NCBI GenBank assembly: GCA_027491785.1
Contig: JAOZGJ010000036.1
Coordinates: forward strand, 1-36,231
Length of the DNA stretch: 36,231 nucleotides
Direction of reading: 5' to 3'
From: Thermoproteota archaeon
GTDB taxonomy: Archaea; Korarchaeota; Korarchaeia; Korarchaeales; Korarchaeaceae
This document shows, piece by piece, positions 7,811-14,748 of this stretch (position 1 is its first letter; each line of letters opens with the position of its first letter). Position numbers and translations under genes: made by a program. The notes under the pieces were generated by a model. That model was not told where the DNA came from. It was given only the letters and a program-made list of their open reading frames with translations, and did no database searches.

Positions 7811-8146
7811 TTAGAGCTGGGATCCTAACTTTTTAAAAAAATCCTTATTGAGACAGACCTCAAAGTCAGATGTCTTATAGAATTTTCTTATTATAAATCG
7901 GTTCTTGTCCACTTCTGTCTCTACACTAAGTAAACCCTTCTTAGTTAATTCTTTTACATGTAAAATCAAAAGAGGCTTTGATATTCCTAGTAACTCCCTT
8001 AATTCTCTATTACTTCTCCTCTTTATGGCACATAAAGCTAAAATTTTAAGCCTTATTGGATTAGAGAAAGCCTTCATTAATGATGAGAGTTCTCCTAGCG
8101 ATAAGCGATTCTTTGATTCTTTTCTCTTTTCCTTGGTGCTACCCAA
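7811..8146 (-). CDS. ArsR-type winged-helix transcriptional regulator
   Basis: Protein of 111 aa with a winged helix-turn-helix. 'LMKAFSNPIRLKIL' (about 23-37) is the ArsR opening, followed by the recognition region 'RELLGISKPLLILHVKELTKKGLL' and a wing with 'ETEVDKNRFIIRKFY'. There is no CxC metal site of the classical ArsR/SmtB kind; the two cysteines are isolated. The reading frame has no ATG before the domain. TTG at 8146 is the only usual start codon after the in-frame stop, 9 nt past the end of the upstream membrane-protein gene, so the two are clearly one operon. It probably regulates that operon from the dyad at 8596-8613. Confidence 0.8.
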   Translation of the reverse strand: MGSTKEKRKESKNRLSLGELSSLMKAFSNPIRLKILALCAIKRRSNRELRELLGISKPLLILHVKELTKKGLLSVETEVDKNRFIIRKFYKTSDFEVCLNKDFFKKLGSQL

Positions 8147-8155
8147 CTTCTAATT

Positions 8156-8593
8156 TCACTCCCTCATTTCCTCCTTAAGTTCTCTAATTTCTTCTCTAAG
8201 CTTTTTTATCTCTTCTAGCAGATCGCGCATTACCATGGTGAGCTCATCGCCACTAGGGGCTGTAGTACCCTGAGGTAGCAGTGGCCTTCCTGGTATTAGA
8301 AAGTTTTTGACGAAATAGAATGCAATTATGAGAATAGCGACTAATATTATTAGGAAAACGAGGATGTCAAGTAAAGGTCCCAAATCTGGACCTAATGGCG
8401 GAATGAGCGGAGGTAAGGGGTCCTCTTGCTTCATTTCTTGGGCAGCTAAAGGTTGAGGTGGATCTACATTAACTCCAGGGGGATTATTTACTGGCTGAGC
8501 TAGCTGGTTTGGCGGAGATGGAGGAGCAGCAGAGACTGCTTGGATCGCTAGTAACAGAACTATAAGCAGTATTGCATAATATATGGGTCTCAT
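8156..8593 (-). CDS. secreted/membrane protein with proline-rich ectodomain and coiled coil
   Basis: Protein of 145 aa that I do not recognise as a named family. It has an N-terminal signal segment (to about residue 22), a Pro/Gln/Asn-rich stretch (about 23-70), a strong membrane helix (about 72-92, LLDILVFLIILVAILIIAFYF), and a cytoplasmic part ending in a charged heptad-like coil (about 120-145). The layout is outside proline-rich, one span, inside coiled coil. It is first in an operon with the ArsR-type regulator 9 nt downstream. The pair could act as an envelope sensor and its regulator, but that rests on context alone. Confidence 0.65.
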   Translation of the reverse strand: MRPIYYAILLIVLLLAIQAVSAAPPSPPNQLAQPVNNPPGVNVDPPQPLAAQEMKQEDPLPPLIPPLGPDLGPLLDILVFLIILVAILIIAFYFVKNFLIPGRPLLPQGTTAPSGDELTMVMRDLLEEIKKLREEIRELKEEMRE

Positions 8594-8595
8594 AA

Positions 8596-8613
8596 CTCTT
8601 ACCCGGATAAGAG
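8596..8613 (-). promoter_or_regulatory. operator-like inverted repeat upstream of the ArsR operon
   Basis: CTCTTA-CCCGGA-TAAGAG is a perfect 6-bp inverted repeat, 3 nt upstream of the operon's ATG. A TATA-like sequence (minus strand ACTTTATATTATAGG, about 8622-8636) lies just beyond it. The dyad therefore covers the expected transcription start and suits an autoregulatory operator. Confidence 0.4.
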
Positions 8614-8648
8614 ATTTATTACCTATAATATAAAGTTATCGTTATTGC

Positions 8649-8664
8649 TTAAGGAATACCTTAA
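8649..8664 (+). promoter_or_regulatory. inverted repeat overlapping the methyltransferase promoter
   Basis: TTAAGG-AATA-CCTTAA is a perfect 16-nt dyad. Its right arm runs into CCTTAAATC, the best TATA match for the gene starting at 8692 (about 27 nt away, leaderless). It could be an operator, or simply the BRE/TATA region. Confidence 0.35.
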
Positions 8665-8691
8665 ATCATCTGATATCGGACTTGTTATTAT

Positions 8692-9342
8692 ATGATGGAT
8701 GAGATTCAGAGGATCTATGACGAGATAGCTGAGAAGTTCAATCATACCAGAGGTAAGCCATGGCCTGAGGTCGAACTAGTGGAAGAAGCGCCTATTCTCG
8801 ACCTAGGTTGTGGTAACGGAAGGCATTCTGCCTACTTGGAGAAGAAGGGGTTCGAGGTTATCTGCGCCGATATATCCCTAGGCATGCTGAAGGTAGCAGC
8901 GAGGAGGTTTAGAGGAGAGAGGGTACAATGTAATGCTGTAAATCTTCCCTTCAGAGATGAATCCTTCTCTACAGTACTCTATGTAGCTACATTGCATCAT
9001 CTCCCATCCAAGGAGCTTAGATTAAGATCGCTTAAGGAAACTAGGAGAGTCCTAAAGGAGGGTGGTAAGCTGATAGTATCAGCTTGGGCACTGTTTCAAC
9101 CTAGGTTCTTCAAAAAGCTACCTCTCATCTTGCTGAATCCTGTCAGGAGGAGGGAGTTTGGTGATCTTTACGTTCCCTGGAGAACTAGGGAGAAGCTCTA
9201 TCATCGCTACTATCATCTCTTCACTAAGAAGGAGTTAATCGATCTCATAAGGGAAGCAGGTTTTCCTGAAATAACATACTATAAGAGGAGTTTTAAGTCC
9301 AAATGGTTCGCTGAGAATCATGTCGTTGTAGCGATTAAGTAA
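8692..9342 (+). CDS. Trm9-like SAM-dependent methyltransferase
   Basis: Class I methyltransferase of 216 aa. Motif I is LDLGCGNGRHS (about 42-52), followed by an acidic 'VICADIS', then 'NLPFRDESFSTVLYVATLHHL' (motifs II-III) and 'EGGKLIVSAWA'. The C-terminal element 'YYHLFTKKELIDLI' is characteristic of the Trm9/ALKBH8 group, which methylates wobble-uridine side chains in tRNA together with the small partner Trm112. No Trm112 gene is in the window. Two ATGs are adjacent (8692 and 8695). The TATA spacing suggests a leaderless transcript, which makes the first one reasonable. A small-molecule methyltransferase is the alternative. Confidence 0.72.
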   Translation: MMDEIQRIYDEIAEKFNHTRGKPWPEVELVEEAPILDLGCGNGRHSAYLEKKGFEVICADISLGMLKVAARRFRGERVQCNAVNLPFRDESFSTVLYVATLHHLPSKELRLRSLKETRRVLKEGGKLIVSAWALFQPRFFKKLPLILLNPVRRREFGDLYVPWRTREKLYHRYYHLFTKKELIDLIREAGFPEITYYKRSFKSKWFAENHVVVAIK

Positions 9343-9458
9343 CCTACTTTACATGATCAAATCAACGTATCTTTTACTCTATTAATTAGAGGCAGTGTAC
9401 TGTAATAATGTCGATAATTCCATTACCGTAGGATTATACCTTACCTCCATTAGCTATC

Positions 9459-10289
9459 ATGATGTATATGAATATTGAGAGATTCCATTTTCAGGTAGAT
9501 CCTCTAGATAAACTGTTACCTGAGGGCATACCTAGGAATAGTATGGTAGGGATCTTCGGAGAGACAGGAACTGGTAAAAGCGTTCTTCTCAACGAAATCG
9601 CCTATAGGGCGCTTCAGAGAGGTGATACCGTCTCCTTCATATTACTTGAGGATACCCCTCTCTCTAGGATAATCAATATGGAACACTTGGGCTTCGATAT
9701 AGTCCCTTATCTTGAGAAAGGGAAGCTTAGGTTCCTTGACTGCTTCTCCTATAGGTTGACTGAGAGAGGGTTCGAGTTCCCAGAACGATTTCTGGATCTA
9801 AGGGAGAGGATAAAGGGATCCGTGATAGAGGCTGAGGATCCTAGGAACGTAGATGAGATATGGTCTCACCTCGAGAGGGAGGCGAGGATGATGAGAGGGA
9901 AGGGCATGATCCTCATGGATTCCCTGACCGAGTGCCTCACAATATCGACGGATCCCGGCTCTCTTCTAGACCTTATAAAGGCATCTAAGGCTGTTGTCAG
10001 CAAATACTACTTCATCCCATTCATGTACACCTTTCACTTCGGTTTCTTCGATGAATTCAGGTACGCATTAGAAGTGGCCTCCGATGGAGTTATAGATTTG
10101 AGATTTGATCCGGATCTGATAAAGATGTATTTGGTTAAGCAGATGAGGGTTAGGAGGATGAGCGGTTCCTATCACTATCCGGGATGGATTACCTTCGAGG
10201 TGGAAAGGGGAAAGGGGCTAGTCACTGTGGAGGTGAAGAAAGGGAATGAAAAGCTCGCTAAAGGTAGCGAAAGGGGTCTTAAGAAGTAA
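9459..10289 (+). CDS. KaiC-like RecA-superfamily ATPase
   Basis: Single-domain archaeal KaiC/RadA-type ATPase, 276 aa. Walker A is GETGTGKS (34-41), preceded by the typical 'LDKLLPEGIPRNSMVGIFG'. Walker B is GMILMDSLTE (about 153-162), and 'SFILLEDTP' holds the region that activates water in the family. There is only one ATPase domain and no KaiC phosphorylation-site pair is recognisable. A TATA-like GATTATACC about 27 nt upstream suggests a near-leaderless mRNA. The basic C-terminal tail is encoded over the start of the next gene (44-nt overlap), so the ATPase and nuclease are made together. Roles in signalling or DNA metabolism are both possible. Confidence 0.8.
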   Translation: MMYMNIERFHFQVDPLDKLLPEGIPRNSMVGIFGETGTGKSVLLNEIAYRALQRGDTVSFILLEDTPLSRIINMEHLGFDIVPYLEKGKLRFLDCFSYRLTERGFEFPERFLDLRERIKGSVIEAEDPRNVDEIWSHLEREARMMRGKGMILMDSLTECLTISTDPGSLLDLIKASKAVVSKYYFIPFMYTFHFGFFDEFRYALEVASDGVIDLRFDPDLIKMYLVKQMRVRRMSGSYHYPGWITFEVERGKGLVTVEVKKGNEKLAKGSERGLKK

Positions 10290-10860
10290 GGGATATGAGA
10301 TAATTGCTGAAAATAGTCCAATTAATATCTCTGGATTCAAAGTGAGCGATGTGGATCTATTGGCGAAGAAGGACGGAGTGCTATATGCAGTAGAGGTCAA
10401 GAGTGGAAGAATAGATGTCGGAGGCCTAAGGCAAGCCTATGTAAATGCCCTCCTCCTCAATGCCAAGCCCTTAGTTATATGTAGAGGGTTTTCTGACCAA
10501 TCAGCTGAGGTACTTGCTAGAGAGCTGAGTATAGAGGTGATGGAGCTGGAAGATCTCTTCATCTCTGATCCAAGAGAGCTGAGAATATTAATTAGAGAGG
10601 AGATGAGATCTACCTTGATGGAGATCCTTCCAAGCATATTAAAGCCTCCTATTCTCGATGAAGAAGATAGAAGCGTAATCAGGGCCATAGCTAGATCTGA
10701 AAGTTTCTTGGATGCTGCTGAAAGCCTCAAGCTTGATCCTGACGAGCTGGGGAGAAAGCTGGGAGAGATGAAGAGAGAAGGTAAGATCCCGAGGTGGGTT
10801 GGAGATTACTCCCAGATCAGGGAATGGTCCTCCATGCTCGTTAAGTTCTTCGAAGATTAA
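10246..10860 (+). CDS. PDDEXK (RecB-like) nuclease with C-terminal helical domain
   Basis: Protein of 204 aa. The first about 100 residues make a restriction-endonuclease-like fold: helix 'KVAKGVLRSKGYEII', then D37 in SDVDLLA, then E50-V-K52 in AVEVKSG, and a later 'AKPLVIC' strand. This D-(E-x-K) set is the PDDEXK catalytic core. The C-terminal half (about 130-204) is helical and may be a winged helix or dimerisation part. The first helix is needed by the fold and is encoded inside the 44-nt overlap with the KaiC-like gene, so the ATG at 10246 is favoured despite the overlap. Likely a DNA nuclease in repair or defence; the specificity is unknown. Confidence 0.75.
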   Translation: MKSSLKVAKGVLRSKGYEIIAENSPINISGFKVSDVDLLAKKDGVLYAVEVKSGRIDVGGLRQAYVNALLLNAKPLVICRGFSDQSAEVLARELSIEVMELEDLFISDPRELRILIREEMRSTLMEILPSILKPPILDEEDRSVIRAIARSESFLDAAESLKLDPDELGRKLGEMKREGKIPRWVGDYSQIREWSSMLVKFFED

Positions 10861-10890
10861 CTTTTTCTCTTACCTCTCCCTTTAGACTCG

Positions 10891-11505
10891 ATGAGAAGCC
10901 TATTGATGCTACTGATAATAGTGGTGCTGATTGCTGCACTTATCATAGCATATTATGGGCATGTTGGGGAGAACCCTAGCTCTAACCCTAACCCTAACAT
11001 TTCTAGCCCAGCACCTACTACTATTAGTGGTGGGAACATGGTTAGTGGAAACTTCAACTTGAAATCGGTTTTCGGGAATATGGGGGAAATACCAGTCAAA
11101 TACACCTGCGATGGCAATGATATATCACCTCCGCTCAGCTGGGAAGGTCAGCCTAGTGGAGTCGTCAGCTACGTTTTGATAGTGGATGATCCAGATGCTC
11201 CTGGTAGGGTATTCACCCACTGGGTTCTCTACAACATACCTGCAAGCGTCAACTCACTACCTGAGAATATACCTAAACAGAAGGAAACTTCCTACGGTCT
11301 TCAAGGTAGGAATGACTTCGGGAGGATCGGATATGGTGGGCCCTGCCCTCCAAGGGGAAAGCCTCACAGATATTTCTTTAAACTTTACGCTCTAGATACT
11401 AAATTAAGCCTTCCCCCTGGAGCTAGTAAGAGAGAGATAGAAAATGCTATGAAGGGACATATAATAGCTCAAACTCAGCTAATTGGGCTTTATGGTAGGA
11501 GCTAA
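10891..11505 (+). CDS. membrane-tethered PEBP (YbhB/YbcL) family protein
   Basis: Phosphatidylethanolamine-binding-protein fold, 204 aa. A hydrophobic N-terminal segment (about 3-22) works as signal or anchor. It is followed by an Asn/Pro/Ser-rich linker (about 27-50) that spaces the domain from the membrane. The PEBP domain shows YTCDG-DISPPLSW, then DDPDAP, then THWVLYNIP, then GYGGPCPP-GKPHRYFF, with the anion-pocket Asp and His residues present. The bacterial and archaeal members have no settled function; inhibitor or lipid-binding roles have been suggested. The protein should sit outside the cell membrane. A pyrimidine-rich tract after the stop probably ends the transcript. Confidence 0.85.
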   Translation: MRSLLMLLIIVVLIAALIIAYYGHVGENPSSNPNPNISSPAPTTISGGNMVSGNFNLKSVFGNMGEIPVKYTCDGNDISPPLSWEGQPSGVVSYVLIVDDPDAPGRVFTHWVLYNIPASVNSLPENIPKQKETSYGLQGRNDFGRIGYGGPCPPRGKPHRYFFKLYALDTKLSLPPGASKREIENAMKGHIIAQTQLIGLYGRS

Positions 11506-11512
11506 TAATCAC

Positions 11513-11570
11513 TTCTTTACTTTACTTTTTCTTTCCCTACCCTTTCCTTCCTTATTTCCCTTCTCTTATT
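11513..11570 (+). terminator. pyrimidine-rich tract after the PEBP gene
   Basis: A run of almost pure C/T with several TTT and TTTTT blocks begins just after the stop codon. Archaeal RNA polymerase terminates at such T-rich stretches without a hairpin. The remaining 200 nt before the aminotransferase show a TATA-like GCTTTATTTTATC (about 11728-11740) and nothing else clear. Confidence 0.4.
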
Positions 11571-11767
11571 ACTATTCACCCATTTACTGATTATCTAGCA
11601 GCTATTAGGGCGAAGCTTAAAAAGAAGATTTTCACCACAGCCATAAGGAAAAGCCAAAAATCTCCCTATTATAGATGGAAAGGTTAGACATGGTAGCGCA
11701 TTAGAGTCGAATCTCACCAGAGATAAGGCTTTATTTTATCGCCTCACTAGTTGGGCAAGTGATCTCT

Positions 11768-13075
11768 ATGGATAAGATCTCTAGGGAGGACGTCATCCGT
11801 TTTTCGGACGAATATATGATGACTAACGTGGCGAGATGGTGGAAAGATGATCCTATAGTTATAGAATCAGGTAAAGGAGCTATACTCAGAGACATGAATG
11901 GGAGAGAGTACATAGACCTTCATGCCATGCACGCAGTGGCATCACAAGGATACTCCCATCCTAAGATAATAAAGGCCCTGAAGGAGCAGATGGAGAAGAT
12001 ATTCATTGTCGCTACTGATTTCTATAACATTCCCCAAGCCCTCCTTGCTAAAAAATTAGCTGAAATAACGCCCCCTAACCTAAAAAGAAGCTTCTTTGTG
12101 AACTCTGGGGCTGAAGCAGTAGAGACAGCCACTCTGCTTGCCAAGAGAGCGACAGGAAAACCCGGTTTCATAGCGCTCTGGCATGCTTTCCATGGTAGGA
12201 CCCATATGCCGAGAACCCTAACTGGGTTCTCTAAATATAAGAAAGGAATGGGTCCATTCCCCTATGCAGTTTTCCATGTGCCTAATTACTACTGCTACAG
12301 ATGCCCCCTTGGACTAGAGTATCCAAGCTGCAACCTCCAGTGCGCTAGGATGCTTGATGATGCTTTGAAGTACGGGGCACCCGAGGAAATAGCTGCCTTC
12401 ATAGCGGAACCCATTCAAGGGACTGCTGGGAATATAGTGCCTCCTAAGGACTACTTTAGAGTGGTCAAGAATATACTTGACCAGTATGGGATTCTCTTCA
12501 TAGATGATGAGGTTATCGCTGGATTCGGAAGAACTGGAAAGATGTTTGCAATAGAGCACTTTGGAGTTCAACCAGATATCATGACTATGGCCAAGGCCCT
12601 TGGCGGGGGATTCCCAGTATCCGCAGCTATAGCGAGTGAAGAAGTGGGCACGGCCTTCAAGCCCTTAGATCACTACTCCACCTATGGAGGCAATCCGCTT
12701 GCAATGACCGCTGCCCTTGCTGCTATTGAGGTGATAGAGGAGGAGAACCTAGTTGATAAAGCTGCAAAGAATGGCGAATACATGATTAAAAGGCTAAGGG
12801 AACTCATGGATCATCACGAGCTTATAGGAGAAGTTGATGGTAAGGGACTCCTCATAGGAATGGAGATTGTAAAGGATAGGAAAACTAAAGAGCCTGGAGT
12901 AGAAGAGACAACTAAGTTCAGGATAGAACTTAGGAAGAGAGGTGTCATAATAGGCCCACCTGGCTGGACAGGATCGAGAGTGAGGATAAATCCTCCCCTA
13001 GTTATAACTAGGGAGCAAATCGACCGCGCCATAGATGCCATGGACGATGCGCTTAAAGCGGTAGAGGGTAGGTAG
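11768..13075 (+). CDS. class III PLP-dependent aminotransferase (4-aminobutyrate-type)
   Basis: Fold-type I aminotransferase of the omega/GABA class, 435 aa. Visible are the phosphate-loop motif NSGAEAVETA, 'ALWHAFHGRT' with the ring-stacking aromatic region, FIDDEVIAGFGRTG with the Asp that contacts the PLP nitrogen, and the Schiff-base lysine K276 in TMAKALGGGFP. A CxxC...CxxxC cluster (C176, C179, C188, C192) follows 'VPNYY'. Mammalian GABA transaminase carries an Fe-S cluster on a CxxC near its active site, so a metal site is conceivable. The ATG at 11768 is preferred over GTG 11759 because GTGATC sits 3 nt upstream. Substrate is probably an omega-amino acid with 2-oxoglutarate as acceptor. 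Confidence 0.85.
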   Translation: MDKISREDVIRFSDEYMMTNVARWWKDDPIVIESGKGAILRDMNGREYIDLHAMHAVASQGYSHPKIIKALKEQMEKIFIVATDFYNIPQALLAKKLAEITPPNLKRSFFVNSGAEAVETATLLAKRATGKPGFIALWHAFHGRTHMPRTLTGFSKYKKGMGPFPYAVFHVPNYYCYRCPLGLEYPSCNLQCARMLDDALKYGAPEEIAAFIAEPIQGTAGNIVPPKDYFRVVKNILDQYGILFIDDEVIAGFGRTGKMFAIEHFGVQPDIMTMAKALGGGFPVSAAIASEEVGTAFKPLDHYSTYGGNPLAMTAALAAIEVIEEENLVDKAAKNGEYMIKRLRELMDHHELIGEVDGKGLLIGMEIVKDRKTKEPGVEETTKFRIELRKRGVIIGPPGWTGSRVRINPPLVITREQIDRAIDAMDDALKAVEGR

Positions 13076-13090
13076 ACTCCAACTAACCTT

Positions 13091-13098
13091 CTTTTTTG
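13091..13098 (+). terminator. T-run after the aminotransferase gene
   Basis: CTTTTTTG lies 16 nt past the stop. It is the kind of T-run at which archaeal transcription ends. Confidence 0.35.
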
Positions 13099-13129
13099 AT
13101 TCAATATTTGAAGCTATATGTAAAAACTC

Positions 13130-13138
13130 TATATAAAG
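13130..13138 (+). promoter_or_regulatory. TATA element 1 of the amino-acid importer leader
   Basis: TATATAAAG is a strong archaeal TATA match. It would start transcription near 13160 and give a long leader that includes the 15-codon reading frame at 13235. Confidence 0.35.
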
Positions 13139-13234
13139 CTAAAACTGGGGGTTCGCTTCGTTATTAAAAGGAATTTTTCCATCCAACCCGGATTCGAGTA
13201 GCTGAGAGTTATTATTTATTAGGAGGTAATTTGC

Positions 13235-13282
13235 ATGATTTTTAGCTTAATTGAACGAGGTTCCTCCTCCCGAATTGTCTAA
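13235..13282 (+). CDS. possible 15-codon leader peptide of the importer operon
   Basis: A short frame, ATG to TAA, encoding MIFSLIERGSSSRIV. It has the best Shine-Dalgarno of the region: AGGAGGT ends 7 nt before its ATG. The same AGGAGG (13221-13226) can pair with CCTCCT (13263-13268) inside the frame itself. No protein family can be assigned. The alternative is that the sequence is only a structured leader, or that transcription starts after it from the second TATA element. Confidence 0.3.
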   Translation: MIFSLIERGSSSRIV

Positions 13283-13295
13283 CTTTATATTATAG
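13283..13295 (+). promoter_or_regulatory. TATA element 2 directly before the importer operon
   Basis: CTTTATATTATAG lies about 50 nt before the ATG at 13339. Transcription from near 13312 would leave a leader of about 27 nt that contains GGAGGTG. Confidence 0.45.
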
Positions 13296-13323
13296 TCTGG
13301 TATAATCAGCGAAGCACCCTTTT

Positions 13324-13330
13324 GGAGGTG
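13324..13330 (+). promoter_or_regulatory. strong Shine-Dalgarno of the substrate-binding protein gene
   Basis: GGAGGTG, 8 nt before the ATG at 13339. This is the fullest match to the archaeal anti-SD of any large gene here and fits the high output needed for a binding protein. Confidence 0.6.
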
Positions 13331-13338
13331 TTATTTGT

Positions 13339-14709
13339 ATGGATGCAAAGACATGGACTATTGGAATAATATTATTAATCATAGGACTGGTAATTGGATA
13401 TTTTGCAGCAGCTCCAGGACAGGTACGTACAACTACTGTAACTAGCACGGTTCAGAGGACAGTCACGGTAACAAAAACGGCTGCAGCGACAGCACCAGCT
13501 ACTACGACAACTACTGCTCCTCCTCAAGTGATTAAGGTCGGTGTCCTGCTCCCATTGTCTGGAGGATCAGCGTTCTCAGGTCAGGAAGACCTTAAGGGTA
13601 TAAAACTTGCTGCCATGCACATAAACCAGAGCAAATATCCCAACATAAAGTTCAAGATAAAGTTGGTTATAGCAGATACTCAAACAAAGCCTGATGTCGG
13701 AGTTACTGAACTCAGAAGGCTTGACCAGGCAGGCGTAGTTGCGGTATTGGGATCATACAACTCCGCTGTAACATTGCCAGTAGCTAGTGAGGCTGAAAAA
13801 CTCCACCTTCCATTCGTCGATCCGGAGGCAGTAAGTGATGAGATAACAGCCCATGGATGGAAATACGTATTCAGAACTTGCGCTAATGCAAGCAAATATG
13901 CCTACGATACCCTCTGGGCTATGTCCGACATAGCGAAAGCCAATGGGGTTGATATAAAATCCGTGGCCTTAATATACGAGAACTCCGAGTTCGGGGTTTC
14001 TACTGCCAATGGCATCAAGAAGTATCTGAACAAGTTCTTCCCACATGCTAAGGTAGTCCACGATGAGGGCTATCCTGCTGAGGAGATCACTAGCATGGAC
14101 GACATGGTCTCCAAGCTGAAGGCTGAGAATCCAGATATCGTGTTCCACGTCGCTTATCTCAAGGACGCAGTTCTCTTTGTACAGACAATGAAGAAGTTAG
14201 GGTGGTATCCGAAGGCATATGTCGGAGCAGGGGCAGGTGGACAGACTAGGGTGGAGTTCATCCAGCAGTTAGGTAAGGACTCTAACTACGTATATACTCA
14301 GACCGAGTGGCAGCCCGATTTCCTCAACTCAAAGGCCTTAGCTAAGTGGGCTTGGATAGATAATGACTTTAAGAAGCTCTATGGGAGGTCTATGGTCGGA
14401 AGCACTGCTCTGAATTATGTAGGTACTTACGTGCTTGCAACAGCGATACAAAAGGCTCTCGACTCTGGAGCTAACCCAAGCAACCTCAAGGCATTCAGAG
14501 ATGCCATAAGAGATGCCCTCGAGACCATAAAGATACCTGCTGGCGAGCTTCCTCTCATGCCTTGGGGAGTCGATCTAACAGTACCTAACCATCAGAACCC
14601 CGAGGCAGCTGTAGCTATGGCCCAAATACTTAATGAGAAATTCAGAATAGTCTGGCCTCTGAAATTCGCTCCTGTTAAGGCAGTCTTCCCAGCTCCAGGT
14701 TGGGGCTAA
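13339..14709 (+). CDS. livK: branched-chain-type amino acid ABC transporter, substrate-binding protein
   Basis: Periplasmic-binding-protein type I of the LivJ/LivK (amide/leucine) family, 456 aa. It is tethered by an N-terminal hydrophobic helix (about 7-24), and a Thr/Ala-rich, probably glycosylated stalk (about 29-62) lifts the domain off the membrane, as in many archaeal binding proteins. The domain starts at IKVGVLLPLSG and shows the usual D-KGIKLA, AVLGSYNSAVTLP and 'VALIYENSEFG' elements. The ligand may be leucine, isoleucine or valine, or another amino acid or amide; sequence alone does not decide. It is first of the five-gene importer operon, with a T-rich stretch between it and livH that may trim downstream expression. 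Confidence 0.88.
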   Translation: MDAKTWTIGIILLIIGLVIGYFAAAPGQVRTTTVTSTVQRTVTVTKTAAATAPATTTTTAPPQVIKVGVLLPLSGGSAFSGQEDLKGIKLAAMHINQSKYPNIKFKIKLVIADTQTKPDVGVTELRRLDQAGVVAVLGSYNSAVTLPVASEAEKLHLPFVDPEAVSDEITAHGWKYVFRTCANASKYAYDTLWAMSDIAKANGVDIKSVALIYENSEFGVSTANGIKKYLNKFFPHAKVVHDEGYPAEEITSMDDMVSKLKAENPDIVFHVAYLKDAVLFVQTMKKLGWYPKAYVGAGAGGQTRVEFIQQLGKDSNYVYTQTEWQPDFLNSKALAKWAWIDNDFKKLYGRSMVGSTALNYVGTYVLATAIQKALDSGANPSNLKAFRDAIRDALETIKIPAGELPLMPWGVDLTVPNHQNPEAAVAMAQILNEKFRIVWPLKFAPVKAVFPAPGWG

Positions 14710-14719
14710 ACCTTCATCC

Positions 14720-14729
14720 TTTTATTTTT
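14720..14729 (+). terminator. T-rich partial terminator between binding protein and permease
   Basis: TTTTATTTTT starts 11 nt after the binding-protein stop and before the SD of livH. It could cause partial termination, which would give more binding protein than permease. Confidence 0.3.
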
Positions 14730-14748
14730 CCTACCGGAAGGTGATCCC

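Noticed and set aside
11684-11726. tRNA-like fragment (TGGTAGCGCA, then GAGTCGAATCTCACCA).
   Set aside because: The T-loop is one base short and no matching acceptor or anticodon arm can be formed, so it is a chance resemblance.
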